A stretch of DNA of 64,000 nucleotides from Thermoanaerobaculia bacterium (GCA_947259925.1 CAMYOG010000053.1:124001-188000), one strand, 5' to 3'. Shown: positions 19,659 through 29,625, counted from the stretch's first letter. Translations and numbers: made by a program. Notes: generated from the sequence alone by a model not told the origin.

Positions 19659-22636
19659 CCGAGTCCGAGGGATCGAACCAGATAGGAGAGCGCCTGGCGG
19701 CTCATACCGAGGCTGCGGGCGGCGGCCGCGCGGTTGCCGTCCGCCGCATCGAGTGCGTCGGCTATCAGTCGGCGGCGGAAGTCGAGCACGCGCTGATGAT
19801 AGCCGCCCCCGGTCGCGGCGCCCGACTCGGGCAGTCCGAGGTGCCGGGCGCGGATCAGTTCGTCGTCGGCCAGTGCCACCGCGACTGCGAGACAGCTCTC
19901 CAGCTCCCGAACGTTGCCAGGCCAGGGATGACGTCGCAGGCGAGCGCGCGCACCCCGCGAGAGCCGGAGCCGCCGGTCGGAGCTGAACCGGCCGAGAAAA
20001 TGGCGGGCCAGGAGGTCGAGATCGGCCCCACGCTCGCGCAGGGGCGGTAGCTCGACCCGGCCGACGGCGAGTCGAAAGAAGAGGTCCTGGCGGAATCGTC
20101 CTTCCTCGACCAGGCGCTCCAGCGGGCGGTGCGTCGCGGCGATGACCCGGACATCGACCCTGCGCACCCGACTCTCGCCGAGCCGGCGCACCTCCCCCTC
20201 CTGGAGCACCCGGAGCAGCATGCCCTGCGCCTGGAGTGGCAGATCCCCGAGCTCGTCGAGAAAGACGGTGCCGCCACGAGCCGCCTCGAAGACGCCCGCG
20301 CGATCGCGCTCCGCTCCGGTGAACGCGCCGCGCACGTGACCGAACAGATCGGACAGAACCAGGCTCTCCGAGACCGCGGCTGAGTTCAGCGTGACCAGAG
20401 GACCGTTGCGCCGAGGACTCGAGCGATGCACGTGGCGAGTCGCGAGCTCCTTGCCGGTTCCGGTCTCGCCCAGGATCAGAATCGGCACGTCACGGATCGC
20501 CAGTCGTCGGGCCTTCTCGAACGCTGCGAGCAACGCCGAGCACTCGCCGATCACTCCCTCGGCGGCGCTCCGAGGTGGCATCGGCTCAGGTCGCCAATCG
20601 CGAACGACCAGGCCGAACAGGGCCCGCAAGACGGGGTCGATCCGGTCGGCAGCGAGCACCAGCTCGCCGCCCGCCAACCGGGCCCGCAGCTCCTCGCCGC
20701 CGCCGGACCCGAAGAGCAGCTGCCGCTCTACTCCGGCTCGGTGCCAACTGAGCGCGACCCCTGGATAGCCGGCCTGGGTGAAGAGGCGAGTCAGCCCGCG
20801 GGCGCTTCCCGGTCGCTGCCCGAGATAGTCGGCGAGCGCACCCCACGCGCCGTCGCGGGATCCTTCGAGCACCCCTGTCAGCCACCGGTTCCCCTGACGG
20901 GTCAGGACCGCCAGCGCCCATTCGAGCCGGTCGCGGGGCGCGCAGCCGGACGACACCAACTCGACGTCGGCGATCAGCCGTGCCGCCCTGAACGGCTCGA
21001 GCTCGTCGAGACCGGACCAGTCCCGTTCGCTCGTTTCGTCGCCGTCCAGAACCCTCTGCCAGACGCGCCCGTCCGGGCCGCTCCCGACCGCGGCAAGCGC
21101 GCGCCGGCGATCTCCGGCCAGCGCCCAGAGCGCCGGTAGCTCCTCGCTCTCGAACAGGCCGCCGCTCGTATCGCCGACCCCGGCCAGGCGGTGGGCGGCT
21201 GCCCGTGGCCGTCCGAGCCAGCCGAGAGCCCGCGCGGCGACCGCTTGGAGCGCCGATCGCCGTGCCTCGACACCGCGACGTTCGAGCTCCGCCAACGCCC
21301 CGTCGACCTGCTCGAGCGCCACCATCGGCCGACCCCGAGCGAGCTCATAGCGGGCGCGTAGCTCCCGATCGTGGGCGACGGCGCGCCAGTTGCCCGACTC
21401 GAGATCGAGCCGGGTCGAGCGATCCAGGATCTCGCGGACACCACCCAGGCGGCCGCGACGCAACCGGATCTCGGCCAGGTTGAAGAGCGCCAGCGTCGTC
21501 CGCCGCGGGCCGTCGATGCGATCGTGCAGCCGGACCGCGTGCAGCAGGGCGCGCTCCGCCCCGGCGAGATCTCCGGCGGCCGCCCGGGCTACCCCCAGAT
21601 CGTTCCAGATCGACGCCGCCTCGTAGCGGCCGAGCTGGCGCCGCGACTCGCGCACCGCACTGCCCAGATGACCGCACGCCGAGGTCGCATCGCAGCGCGC
21701 GAGCGCCCCCAGGCCCGCCGTCCTTCGCCAGCTCCAGGGAGCTTCCGATCCCGCCGCCAGTTGCAGACAGCGCTCCATCTCCGGCAGGTCGCCCGATTCC
21801 AGGGCCAGGGTCGCTGCCGCGACCAGCGCCCGGCGGCGCGCGGCAGGCTCTCGCGATGCGAGCGACCGCTCCACCCAACCGTCGGCGGCTTCCGGTCGCC
21901 CCAGGCTGGAGTGCACCGAGACCGCCGTCTCCGCCAACTCTGACAGCTCGACCTCCGCCAGCGAGGAGGGGTCGAAGTTCTGGAGTGACCGACGAGCGGC
22001 ATGCAGCCGCCCGAGACGCGCCCGCGCCGAGATCCGCAGCGCCTCGGCCGACGCACCCGGCTGGGCTGCGAGCAGCTCAAGCGCCGACTCGAGCCGTCCA
22101 TCGGCCAGCAGCCGGCGTGCCCGGGTCACCCGATCGCCGCCGCGCCCGAGCTCGGTCCGCGGCCAGTGCGAGCGTGCATCGGCCGACAGCAGCCGGCGAC
22201 GCAGCCCGGACCAGGTCGGCGCTCGCGCCAGCAGGCGGCGTCGGAAGCGGCCCGAGCCGACCACCCACAGCCGCTCGCGCCGGCCGACCAAATGAGCTCC
22301 CGCCAGCGCCACCCGAGCCGGACCGAACGCCGGCTCCCAGAGGAATCCGGCGGCTCCCAGGAGCTGGTCCACGGCCAGATCGGGCGCCAGTGGCACCAGG
22401 CCCTGGCCGCAGCTGCGGACCAGCGACCGTGCTACCCGACGGGCCTCCCCGCGACCCGCGAGCTCACCGCGCGGGCTGTCGAACAGGAGCGACGCGAGCT
22501 CGAGCACGCTCTCCTGGGGCATGCGGACCGGGCGGCCGGGGCCGGCGATCACGCCTCGAAGGACGCCCTGGTCGTCGACCGTCGCCTCCCGCCAGGCGGT
22601 TCGCGGGCGCCAGCGGACGAGACGCAGATGCGCCAA
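19655..22636 (-). CDS. Sigma54-dependent activator with a large TPR-like N-terminal region
   Basis: 993 residues from TTG 22636; the frame continues upstream with protein-like sequence but has no ATG, GTG or TTG there, so the true start is uncertain. Residues about 1-680 are Leu/Ala/Arg-rich helical repeats (TPR-like). Then the AAA+ domain: Walker A GETGTGKE (about 720), the sigma54-contacting GAFTGA (about 769), Walker [14 protein letters not shown], and the FRQDLFFRL motif. The C-terminal Fis-type helix-turn-helix ends [24 protein letters not shown]. There is no phospho-receiver domain, so control is probably by protein or ligand contact with the repeats. It overlaps the dppB-like gene and may control it. 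Confidence 0.9.
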   Translation of the reverse strand: MAHLRLVRWRPRTAWREATVDDQGVLRGVIAGPGRPVRMPQESVLELASLLFDSPRGELAGRGEARRVARSLVRSCGQGLVPLAPDLAVDQLLGAAGFLWEPAFGPARVALAGAHLVGRRERLWVVGSGRFRRRLLARAPTWSGLRRRLLSADARSHWPRTELGRGGDRVTRARRLLADGRLESALELLAAQPGASAEALRISARARLGRLHAARRSLQNFDPSSLAEVELSELAETAVSVHSSLGRPEAADGWVERSLASREPAARRRALVAAATLALESGDLPEMERCLQLAAGSEAPWSWRRTAGLGALARCDATSACGHLGSAVRESRRQLGRYEAASIWNDLGVARAAAGDLAGAERALLHAVRLHDRIDGPRRTTLALFNLAEIRLRRGRLGGVREILDRSTRLDLESGNWRAVAHDRELRARYELARGRPMVALEQVDGALAELERRGVEARRSALQAVAARALGWLGRPRAAAHRLAGVGDTSGGLFESEELPALWALAGDRRRALAAVGSGPDGRVWQRVLDGDETSERDWSGLDELEPFRAARLIADVELVSSGCAPRDRLEWALAVLTRQGNRWLTGVLEGSRDGAWGALADYLGQRPGSARGLTRLFTQAGYPGVALSWHRAGVERQLLFGSGGGEELRARLAGGELVLAADRIDPVLRALFGLVVRDWRPEPMPPRSAAEGVIGECSALLAAFEKARRLAIRDVPILILGETGTGKELATRHVHRSSPRRNGPLVTLNSAAVSESLVLSDLFGHVRGAFTGAERDRAGVFEAARGGTVFLDELGDLPLQAQGMLLRVLQEGEVRRLGESRVRRVDVRVIAATHRPLERLVEEGRFRQDLFFRLAVGRVELPPLRERGADLDLLARHFLGRFSSDRRLRLSRGARARLRRHPWPGNVRELESCLAVAVALADDELIRARHLGLPESGAATGGGYHQRVLDFRRRLIADALDAADGNRAAAARSLGMSRQALSYLVRSLGLG

Positions 22637-22758
22637 GAGCGCGCACGCCTGGAGCAGAATCGACAGACGCTGGCGGTCGGTGAGCGTGCGCGAGCCGAGC
22701 GGTGCCCCACTCCTCGCCGCCAGGGCCGAGTGCCGTAGCCCGTCACAGGGGCCGGAGG

Positions 22759-24036
22759 CTACCCCGCCAGGCAGCGCTCGAGGTCCTCCCAGAAAGCCGG
22801 ATACGATTTCGACACCACCCCCGACTCGGCGATGCGCACCCCCGGGCGCCTGAGCCCGACCAGCGCGAAGCTCATCGCGATCCGGTGATCGTCGTGGGTG
22901 GCGACCACGACCGGGTCGCTCGGCGGTGGCTGGCTGGCCCAGACGCCCTCGATCTCAAGGCCGTCCGGGAGATCGACGGCGACCGCGCCCAGCCGGCCGA
23001 GCTCGGTGGCGCTCGCGTGTAGTCGGTCGCTCTCCTTGAGGCGCAGATGGCTGACGTTTCGGATCCGCGTGGTGCCGGCGGCGAACGGTGCGATCGCCGC
23101 CATCGTCGGCACCTGATCGGGCATCTCGGACATGTCGACGTCGAGGGCCTCCAAGCGGGCGCCGCCCCTCACCATCACCCGATCGGACGCCGGCCACTCG
23201 ACGCCGGCACCCATCTCCTCGAGCAGGTCGAAGAACCCCAGATCTCCCTGCCGCGAGTCGCGGGGCAGACCGGTCAGCTCGACGGTGCCGCCGGTGAGAG
23301 CGGCCGCCGCCGCGAAGTAGCAGGCGGCCGAGGCGTCGCCCTCGACCGTGTACGCGTCGGGAGCGCTCAGCCCGGGTCTCACCCGCAGCGCGCCGGGCTC
23401 CGAACGCTCCACCCGGGCTCCGAAGCGCTCCATCATGTCGAGGGTCAGGTCGACGTAGGGCGCGGACGTCAGACCGGTCACTTCGACCTCTACCTGCCGC
23501 CGAGCGCCGGTCGCGGCCATCAGCAGTGCCGACAGGTATTGGCTCGACTCGCCGGCGTCGAGCGTCGCCCGCCCACCCTCGAGCACGCCGCCTCGGATCG
23601 CCAGCGGCAGGAAGTCCTCGTGCTCGAGACAGTCGATCGACGCCCCCAGGCTGCGCATACCTTCGATCAACGGACCGACCGGCCGCTCGCGCAGGCGCGG
23701 CGAGCCGTCCAGGCGCCAGGTGCCTGGGAGGACGCTCAGGATCGCGGTCATGAAGCGCGCCATGGTCCCCGAAGCGCCGCAGTCGATCGCCGCTCTGTCG
23801 GGCAGCTCCGCGGGCAGGAACCGTAGGCCGGCAGCGTCGCGTTCCGCCCCGATGCCCAGCGCCTCGACCGCCGCCAGCAGGGCCTTCGTATCGTCGGAGA
23901 GGAGCGGGCGCTCGAGCCTCATCGGCGCGCGCGCCAGGAGCGCCAGGCAGAGCGCCCGGTTGGTGAGACTCTTCGAGGGCGGAACGCTCACCCGGCCTGC
24001 CAGCCGCCGACCGGTGGGGACGTCGACGGCGCTCAT
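22759..24036 (-). CDS. aroA: 3-phosphoshikimate 1-carboxyvinyltransferase (EPSP synthase)
   Basis: 425 residues. Shikimate pathway enzyme joining PEP and shikimate-3-phosphate. Motifs: VPPSKSLTNRAL near the N-terminus, DCGASGTMARF (the conserved GxSGTxxR loop), and RLKESDRLHA and DDHRIAMSFAL in the C-terminal half. It begins 1 bp after the lpxH stop and precedes the sigma54 activator. Confidence 0.96.
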   Translation of the reverse strand: MSAVDVPTGRRLAGRVSVPPSKSLTNRALCLALLARAPMRLERPLLSDDTKALLAAVEALGIGAERDAAGLRFLPAELPDRAAIDCGASGTMARFMTAILSVLPGTWRLDGSPRLRERPVGPLIEGMRSLGASIDCLEHEDFLPLAIRGGVLEGGRATLDAGESSQYLSALLMAATGARRQVEVEVTGLTSAPYVDLTLDMMERFGARVERSEPGALRVRPGLSAPDAYTVEGDASAACYFAAAAALTGGTVELTGLPRDSRQGDLGFFDLLEEMGAGVEWPASDRVMVRGGARLEALDVDMSEMPDQVPTMAAIAPFAAGTTRIRNVSHLRLKESDRLHASATELGRLGAVAVDLPDGLEIEGVWASQPPPSDPVVVATHDDHRIAMSFALVGLRRPGVRIAESGVVSKSYPAFWEDLERCLAG

Positions 24037-24037
24037 C

Positions 24038-24730
24038 TCAGTTGAGCCACTCGATCTCGCGGGTGTTGAACCAGGCGTCTACCAGGCGCAGCACACCGCC
24101 CTCGACCTGAAAGGTCTGCGGCTGGTGGAAGTGGCCGAGCAGGACCTCGTCGAAGCCCTCCACCAGGCGCGACTCGGCGTAACGGATCAGGACCTCCTCG
24201 GGCACCTCGATCTTGTGCCTGAAGTTGGTCTGGGCGAGGCGACGCTCGGTGCGTTGCGCGAGATAGTGCGCGACCGGTCCGGGAAGGCCGAACCAGAGCG
24301 TGCGACTCAGCCGGCTCTTGGACAGCCTGTTCCAGAAGCGGTACTTGCGATCACTCGGATCGAGACCGTCGCCGTGCACCGCGAGATACCGGCGGCCGCC
24401 GACCTCGAACGGCACCGACAGGCCGATGCCGTCGAAGAGCTCGTCGTATGGACTGTCGACCAGGAAGAAGTCGCGGTTGCCCTCGACGTAGTCGAGTCGC
24501 ACGCCCGCTCCGCGCAGGCGGCGCAGGGCGTCGGCCACGACTCGATGATCGGCGGTCTCGAACTTGCGGCTGCCGACCCAGACGTGGAACAGATCCCCGA
24601 GCAGCACCAGCCGGCCGCAGCTCGCGGCGGGCAGTGCGTCGAGCTGGTCGACCAGCGGCCCGGCCTCCCCGCCCGGCCCGCCGATATGGGCGTCCGCCAG
24701 GATGGCGACCCGACCGTTGCCCGACTCCAC
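24038..24730 (-). CDS. lpxH: UDP-2,3-diacylglucosamine diphosphatase-like metallophosphoesterase
   Basis: 230 residues from GTG 24730 (a TTG six bases earlier is also possible); both overlap or abut the mrp stop. Calcineurin-type metal sites are all visible: ADAHIG, GDLFHVW, GNRDFF, HGDGL and GHFHQP, with SRLSRTLWFGLPGPVAHYLA in the lid. This pattern fits LpxH-type hydrolases of lipid A synthesis, implying an LPS-bearing outer membrane. The longer open frame upstream is a shadow of mrp. Confidence 0.85.
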   Translation of the reverse strand: MESGNGRVAILADAHIGGPGGEAGPLVDQLDALPAASCGRLVLLGDLFHVWVGSRKFETADHRVVADALRRLRGAGVRLDYVEGNRDFFLVDSPYDELFDGIGLSVPFEVGGRRYLAVHGDGLDPSDRKYRFWNRLSKSRLSRTLWFGLPGPVAHYLAQRTERRLAQTNFRHKIEVPEEVLIRYAESRLVEGFDEVLLGHFHQPQTFQVEGGVLRLVDAWFNTREIEWLN

Positions 24731-24732
24731 CG

Positions 24733-25803
24733 TCAAAAGATCGAGAGCTTGGGACGCTGCTGCTGGCTGACGCCCGCTATCACCGCTTCGGCCAGCTGCT
24801 TGAATGATTCGCCGTGAGGCCCGTCCGGCGTCGACGCCACCACCGGCACGCCGTCGTCGCCCCCTTGCATGATGGCGGGATCGAGCGGCACCGAGCCGAG
24901 GAACTCGCAGCCGAGAGTCTCGGCGGTGCGCGCACCGCCGCCGGACTTGAAGACCTCGGTGGTCTCGCCACAGTGCGGACAGACGAACGTAGACATGTTC
25001 TCGATGATGCCGATGACCGGCACGCTCACCTTCTGGAACATCGCCAGGCCCTTGCGGGCATCGATCAGGGCGATGTCCTGGGGCGTGGTGACGATCACCG
25101 CGCCGGAGAGTGGCACGCGCTGGCTGATGGTCAGCTGCGCATCGCCGGTGCCGGGTGGCAGATCGACGACCAGGTAATCGAGCGGCCCCCACTCGACGTC
25201 GCCGAGCATCTGCTCGATCGCCTTCATCACCATCGGGCCACGCCAGATCACCGGCTGGTCGACGTCCAGAATGAAGCCGAGCGACATCACCTTGATGCCA
25301 TGCTTCTCGAACGGGATCAAGCGGTTTCCCTCGACCACCGGCTGCTGATCGATACCGACCATCATCGGCAGGGACGGCCCGTAGATATCGGCGTCGAGGA
25401 GCCCGACGCGATGGCCGAGCTGCCCGAGCTTGACCGCCAGGTTGGTGGCGACGGTCGACTTGCCGACGCCGCCCTTGCCGCTGGCGACCGCCACGACGTG
25501 CTGTACCTCCGGGATCAGGTCCGGAGCTTGCGCGACCTGCTGCGCCGCGGACGGCGGTGTGGCGATGCGCAGACCGACCTCGATCTGCGCCGGGCCGAAT
25601 CGGGCCAACGCCTGCTCGACGTCAGCGCGCACCTTCTCCGCCGCCTCCGGGTTGCCGGTGCTGATCGCCAGATCCACGTGCACTCGCTCGGCGGTCGCTT
25701 CGACCCGGTCGACGAAGCCGAACGAGACGATATCCCGGCTCATGCCGGGAAACCTGATCCCCTTGAGAACTTCCCAGACCCGCTCTTCCGTAGGTGCAGT
25801 CAT
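24733..25803 (-). CDS. mrp: Mrp/NBP35-family iron-sulfur carrier ATPase
   Basis: 356 residues. N-terminal MIP18/DUF59 domain (about 1-85), then a P-loop ATPase with the deviant Walker A GKGGVGKST, the DADIYGPSLP loop and IIENMSTFVCPHCG, whose CPHC cysteines bind the transferred Fe-S cluster. ATG 25803 has a GAGAGGAG ribosome site. First gene of the run mrp-lpxH-aroA. Confidence 0.94.
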   Translation of the reverse strand: MTAPTEERVWEVLKGIRFPGMSRDIVSFGFVDRVEATAERVHVDLAISTGNPEAAEKVRADVEQALARFGPAQIEVGLRIATPPSAAQQVAQAPDLIPEVQHVVAVASGKGGVGKSTVATNLAVKLGQLGHRVGLLDADIYGPSLPMMVGIDQQPVVEGNRLIPFEKHGIKVMSLGFILDVDQPVIWRGPMVMKAIEQMLGDVEWGPLDYLVVDLPPGTGDAQLTISQRVPLSGAVIVTTPQDIALIDARKGLAMFQKVSVPVIGIIENMSTFVCPHCGETTEVFKSGGGARTAETLGCEFLGSVPLDPAIMQGGDDGVPVVASTPDGPHGESFKQLAEAVIAGVSQQQRPKLSIF

Positions 25804-25830
25804 GACTCCTCTCGAACGGTGGAGTGTAAC

Positions 25831-25836
25831 AGTCTA
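25831..25836 (-). promoter_or_regulatory. TAGACT -10 box before mrp
   Basis: Minus strand TAGACT, 27 nt before the mrp ATG; unlike the leaderless cases this mRNA would include the GAGAGGAG ribosome site. Confidence 0.4.
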
Positions 25837-25864
25837 GGGTCCGGTCGGAACGCCCCGACGCTCG

Positions 25865-26620
25865 TCAGTCGAGGTCGGCGAGCTCGGCGATTCGCGAGCG
25901 CAGCTCTTCGCCCAGCCGGCCGCTCTCGCGCGCCCCGTAGGCCGTCGGATCGAGCGGCTCGCCATAGCGAATGACCGCGGTTCCGGGTCGAATCAGATAG
26001 GAGTTGCGGGGCCGGATCGCCAGGGTCCCGCGGATGCCGACCGGCACGATCGGAAAGCCGCTCCGCATCGCCAGCAGGAGGCCGCCGCGCTTGAAGGACA
26101 GGAGCTCGCCGTCGAGCGACCGGGTGCCCTCTGGGAAGATCAGGATCGAAGCTCCCGAGCGGAGCTCACGGAGAGCGCTGGTGAAGCCCGACCGCGACCG
26201 CTGCGCGCTCTTGCGGTCGATGCTCACGAAGCCCGCGAGCTTCAGCGCCCAGCCGAAGATCGGGATCTGGAAGAGGCTGCGCTTGGCCATGAAGCGCGTC
26301 TCGACCGGGGCGCTCACCAGCAGCGCCGGGATGTCGAACAGACTCTGGTGATTGGCCATGAAGACGTAGCTCGACGAGCGGTCGAGCTCGACTCGGGCGG
26401 AGCTGTCCAATCCGACGCCGCTGAAGAAGAGGACGCAGCGACTCCAGAAGCGCGCCAGCCGAAAGACTACCCGGCCGCGCGGCGGGATCCAGCCGAGAAC
26501 GATGGCCAGGAGCGACAGGAAGAGGGTCCCGAGAATCAGGAAGAGGCTCCCCGCCAGGGTGGCGACGAGGGTCGCTACGGCGCTCGGCCGGGCGTCCGGG
26601 CTCTTCGAGGGGCTCTCCAC
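25865..26620 (-). CDS. plsC: 1-acyl-sn-glycerol-3-phosphate acyltransferase
   Basis: 251 residues from GTG 26620. A TTG at 26671 would add 17 residues, but a TTAGTC box sits 6 nt before the GTG, and the longer form would place that box inside the gene. One or two membrane segments (about 15-45), the acyltransferase motif NHQSLFD (HxxxxD), FMAKRSLFQIP, FPEGTRS and VPVGIRG. Makes phosphatidic acid for phospholipid synthesis. Divergent from the mla operon. Confidence 0.9.
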   Translation of the reverse strand: MESPSKSPDARPSAVATLVATLAGSLFLILGTLFLSLLAIVLGWIPPRGRVVFRLARFWSRCVLFFSGVGLDSSARVELDRSSSYVFMANHQSLFDIPALLVSAPVETRFMAKRSLFQIPIFGWALKLAGFVSIDRKSAQRSRSGFTSALRELRSGASILIFPEGTRSLDGELLSFKRGGLLLAMRSGFPIVPVGIRGTLAIRPRNSYLIRPGTAVIRYGEPLDPTAYGARESGRLGEELRSRIAELADLD

Positions 26621-26809
26621 GATGCGGACTAACCTGCCGTTTTCTCCACCCTTCGATTTAGAGTGACGCAAATGCCTGGAGATACGAGGCGCGCGATCGA
26701 GGGCGACGCAGGCTCATCGAGTTTATGTCGAGGCGACCGAGCGGAGCGCCACGCTGCAGATTCAGGTATTTCCGGCATCCTGGGCGGAGGGCTGGTGAGA
26801 ACGGCAGGC

Positions 26810-26815
26810 TAGAAT
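26810..26815 (+). promoter_or_regulatory. TAGAAT -10 box of the mla operon
   Basis: TAGAAT followed 9 nt later by ATG 26825, the start of a 19-codon leader ORF. The 16-base context is nearly the same as that before the fRMsr gene (TAGAATCGCxGCTCGATG). Confidence 0.5.
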
Positions 26816-26824
26816 CGCAGCTCG

Positions 26825-26884
26825 ATGATCTCGGCAGCGAGAGTCGCATTCTACTCGGCCCACCGGCCGCCCCACAGATCGTGA
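26825..26884 (+). CDS. Putative 19-codon leader peptide overlapping mlaE
   Basis: ATG 26825 to TGA 26884 encodes MISAARVAFYSAHRPPHRS. It starts 9 nt after a TAGAAT box, the same spacing as the leaderless-type genes here, and its TGA overlaps the mlaE GTG as GTGA. mlaE has no ribosome-binding site of its own, so ribosomes ending this ORF could re-start on mlaE. The function of the peptide, if any, is unknown; the role is inferred from layout. Confidence 0.45.
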   Translation: MISAARVAFYSAHRPPHRS

Positions 26885-27636
26885 ACGCGCTCACCAACGC
26901 GGCTGAGACCGTCGGTCGGCTCACCCTGCTCACCGGGCGAGCGTTCGTCGGGATGCTCCGACGACCCTGGGAGGTGCGGCTCTGGATCCGCGAGGCCGAA
27001 CAGATCGGAGTGCGCTCGCTGGGCGTGGCCGCTATCACCACGGTCTTCACCGGCATGGTGTTGGCACTCCAGACCGCGTACAGCCTGCCGGAGATCGGCG
27101 TCAAGTACTACATCGGCACGGTGGTATCGAAATCGATCGTTCGGGAGCTCGGACCGGTGCTGACCGCGCTGATCGTCGGCGGCCGGATCGGCTCCGGGAT
27201 GACCGCCGAGCTCGGCACGATGAAGGTGACGGAGCAGATCGACGCCCTCCGCTCGATGGGCACCGACCCGGTCAAGAAGCTGGTGGTCCCGAAGCTGGTC
27301 GCGACCCTGGTGATGCTGCCGGTGCTGACGGTCCTCGGCAACGCTCTCGGGGTGCTCGGCGGGCTGGTGATCTCCGCCACCCAGCTCGACCTGACGCCCG
27401 GCTTCTACATCAACGACGTCCTCGACGCGATCACCATCGAAGACATCTCGAGCGGTATCGGCAAGTCCTTCTTTTTCTCTTATTTCATCGCAATTATCGG
27501 GTGCTACAATGGCCTCCGCGCTAGCGGCGGAGCCGACGGGGTCGGGCGGGCGACCACCGACACCGTGGTGATGGCAGCCATCATGGTGCTGGTCTCGGAC
27601 TTCTTCCTGACCAAGTTCTTCTACATTCTCCTCTAG
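26881..27636 (+). CDS. mlaE: MlaE-type phospholipid ABC transporter permease
   Basis: 251 residues from GTG 26881. This start aligns with E. coli MlaE (MNALTNAAETVGRLTLLTGRAF); an ATG at 26725 in frame would add 52 residues without similarity. Conserved VFTGMVLALQ, VRELGPVLTALIVGGRIGSGMTAELGTM and TEQIDALRSMGTDPV. About five membrane helices. Works with MlaF and the MCE protein encoded next to move lipids between the membranes. Confidence 0.92.
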   Translation: MNALTNAAETVGRLTLLTGRAFVGMLRRPWEVRLWIREAEQIGVRSLGVAAITTVFTGMVLALQTAYSLPEIGVKYYIGTVVSKSIVRELGPVLTALIVGGRIGSGMTAELGTMKVTEQIDALRSMGTDPVKKLVVPKLVATLVMLPVLTVLGNALGVLGGLVISATQLDLTPGFYINDVLDAITIEDISSGIGKSFFFSYFIAIIGCYNGLRASGGADGVGRATTDTVVMAAIMVLVSDFFLTKFFYILL

Positions 27637-28398
27637 ATGTCTTCCAGCAAGGCTCTGTTCGAGATCCGCGGCCTGTCGAAGGCCTACCGGGATCGGCCGG
27701 TACTGGACGGCCTCGATTTCGACGTCTACGACGGCGAGTGCTTGGTCCTTCTCGGCCGATCCGGCAGCGGCAAGAGCGTCACCCTGCGGCAGCTGAACGG
27801 ACTCGAGAAGCCGGACACCGGTTCGGTCGTCTTCGATGGCATCGAGATCTCCTCGTTGAGCGAGCGGGAGCTCCACGCCGTTCGCAAGCGGATCGCCATG
27901 CTCTTCCAGGGCGGCGCCCTGTTCGACTCGATGACAGTCTACGAGAACATCTCCTTCCCGCTGCGCGAGCACGAGGACCTCGAGGAAGCGGAGATCGCCG
28001 AGACCGTGCGCCAGAAGCTCGCCACGGTACGGCTCGAAGGGATCCAGGAGAAGATGCCCGCGGCGCTCTCAGGAGGGATGAAGAAGCGAGTGGCACTGGC
28101 CCGTTCGCTCGCCCTCGATCCCGAGGTGGTGCTCTTCGACGAGCCGACCACCGGCCTCGACCCGATGACCTCGGCGACCATCGGCCAGCTGATCCAGGGG
28201 ACCCGTCGCGACCTCGGCGTCACCTCCGTGGTCGTCACCCACGATCTCGAGCTGACGCGCCGGGTGGCCGATCGGATCGGCTTCCTCGATCAGGGACGGT
28301 TCCGGTTCCTCGGCACCTGGGACGAGGCCGAGGCGAGCGGCGATCGTCTGCTCGCGGACTTCCTCGCCGGACGGGAGGGTGATCGCGATGTCGCGTGA
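27637..28398 (+). CDS. mlaF: MlaF-type ABC transporter ATPase
   Basis: 253 residues; ATG begins on the base after the mlaE stop. Walker A GRSGSGKSV, signature LSGGMKKRVALARSLA, Walker B VVLFDEPTTGLDP, H-loop VVTHD. The LFQGGALFDSMTVYENI motif is typical of the MlaF/Ttg2A branch. Confidence 0.95.
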   Translation: MSSSKALFEIRGLSKAYRDRPVLDGLDFDVYDGECLVLLGRSGSGKSVTLRQLNGLEKPDTGSVVFDGIEISSLSERELHAVRKRIAMLFQGGALFDSMTVYENISFPLREHEDLEEAEIAETVRQKLATVRLEGIQEKMPAALSGGMKKRVALARSLALDPEVVLFDEPTTGLDPMTSATIGQLIQGTRRDLGVTSVVVTHDLELTRRVADRIGFLDQGRFRFLGTWDEAEASGDRLLADFLAGREGDRDVA

Positions 28399-29536
28399 GC
28401 TGCGAGTCGGTCTGCTCACCCTGGTGGCAGTGGTGATCCTGGCGATCTCCATCTTCATGGTCGGCGAGCGGCGGAACCTGTTCGCCCGCACCAACACGTA
28501 CTCCGTCCGCTTCGAGAACGTGGCCGGCCTCTCCTCCGGCAATCCGGTCCAGCTCAACGGCGTAACCGTTGGCCGGGTCGAGGACGTCATCCTTCCCGAG
28601 GACGTTTCCCAGGGCGAGCTGACGGTCTGGATCTCGGTCGATCGGAGGTTCGCCGAACGGGTGCGCGAAGACTCGGAAGCGAGGATCAAGACCCTCGGGC
28701 TCCTGGGCGACAAGTACGTCGAGATCTCCTCGGGATCGCCCGCCAGCGCCGCGATCCCGTCCGGCGGCGAGATTCCGACCGCACCGCCGACCGACGTCGA
28801 TCGTCTGATCGCCTCGGGAGAGGACCTGGTCGAGAACGTCGTCGCCATCGCCGTCTCCCTGCGGACCATCCTCGCCAACATGGAAGAGGGCCGCGGGATC
28901 CTCGGTCAGCTGCTGACCGACGACGAAGGGGTCGCCAACGCCAAGGCCTCGGTGATCGCCTCGATCGACTCGCTGCGCCGCATCCTGGAAGGGGTCGAGC
29001 GGGGCGAGGGCTCGCTGGGCAGGATGATCTCGGACGATACCCTGGCCGAGCGGGTCAACAGCTCTCTGGGCCGGCTCGAAAACGTGCTGGGGATGATCGA
29101 GAGCGGTGACGGGATGCTCCCCGCCCTGCTCAACGATGCCGAGACTCGCGAACGGTTCGAAAGCCTGGTCGGCAAGTTCGACACCACAGCCGACCGGCTC
29201 GGCGCCTTCGCCGACGACCTCAACGAAGGGAGCGGGCTGCTGCCCCGGCTGATCCACGACGAGGCGTACGGCCAGGAGGTGTCCGAGGACCTGCAGGAGC
29301 TGCTCAGGAACCTCAGCAGCCTCTCGGAGAAGCTGGAACAGGGCGAGGGCAGCCTGGGCAAGATCATCAACGACCCGGCGCTCTACGAGGCGGTGGATCA
29401 GATCGTGATCGGCATCAACGAGTCGAAGCTCCTGCGCTGGGCGATCCGCAATCGGCAGAAGGCGGGGATCAAGAAGCAGACGCTCGACGAGATCGAAGCC
29501 GAAGAGGCGGCAGCGCAGGCAGATCCCGGCAACTGA
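28388..29536 (+). CDS. mlaD: MlaD-type MCE protein with five short C-terminal repeats
   Basis: 382 residues from ATG 28388 (GGGAGG nine bases upstream); overlaps mlaF by 11 bp. One N-terminal membrane anchor (about 7-26), MCE domain (SVRFENVAGLSSGNPVQLNGVTVGRV, then LGLLGDKYVEI). After it come five related repeats of about 40 residues built on G-x-G-x-L (GRGILGQLL, GEGSLGRMI, GDGMLPALL, GSGLLPRLI, GEGSLGKII), each followed by an acidic or Asn turn and helix. The end is charged. Such repeats are typical of long MCE proteins. Confidence 0.92.
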   Translation: MSRELRVGLLTLVAVVILAISIFMVGERRNLFARTNTYSVRFENVAGLSSGNPVQLNGVTVGRVEDVILPEDVSQGELTVWISVDRRFAERVREDSEARIKTLGLLGDKYVEISSGSPASAAIPSGGEIPTAPPTDVDRLIASGEDLVENVVAIAVSLRTILANMEEGRGILGQLLTDDEGVANAKASVIASIDSLRRILEGVERGEGSLGRMISDDTLAERVNSSLGRLENVLGMIESGDGMLPALLNDAETRERFESLVGKFDTTADRLGAFADDLNEGSGLLPRLIHDEAYGQEVSEDLQELLRNLSSLSEKLEQGEGSLGKIINDPALYEAVDQIVIGINESKLLRWAIRNRQKAGIKKQTLDEIEAEEAAAQADPGN

Positions 29537-29625
29537 CGGGGGCTCGCTTCGCACCTCGAGCGCTCGACTGGCGACTTTCGACCTGGGCGACTAAACTACC
29601 CACCCGCCGACAACGCGAGAGAGAC

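Noticed and set aside
26725-26880. ATG 26725 as the mlaE start
   Set aside because: The 52 added residues show no MlaE similarity and would cover the promoter box; GTG 26881 aligns with the family N-terminus.
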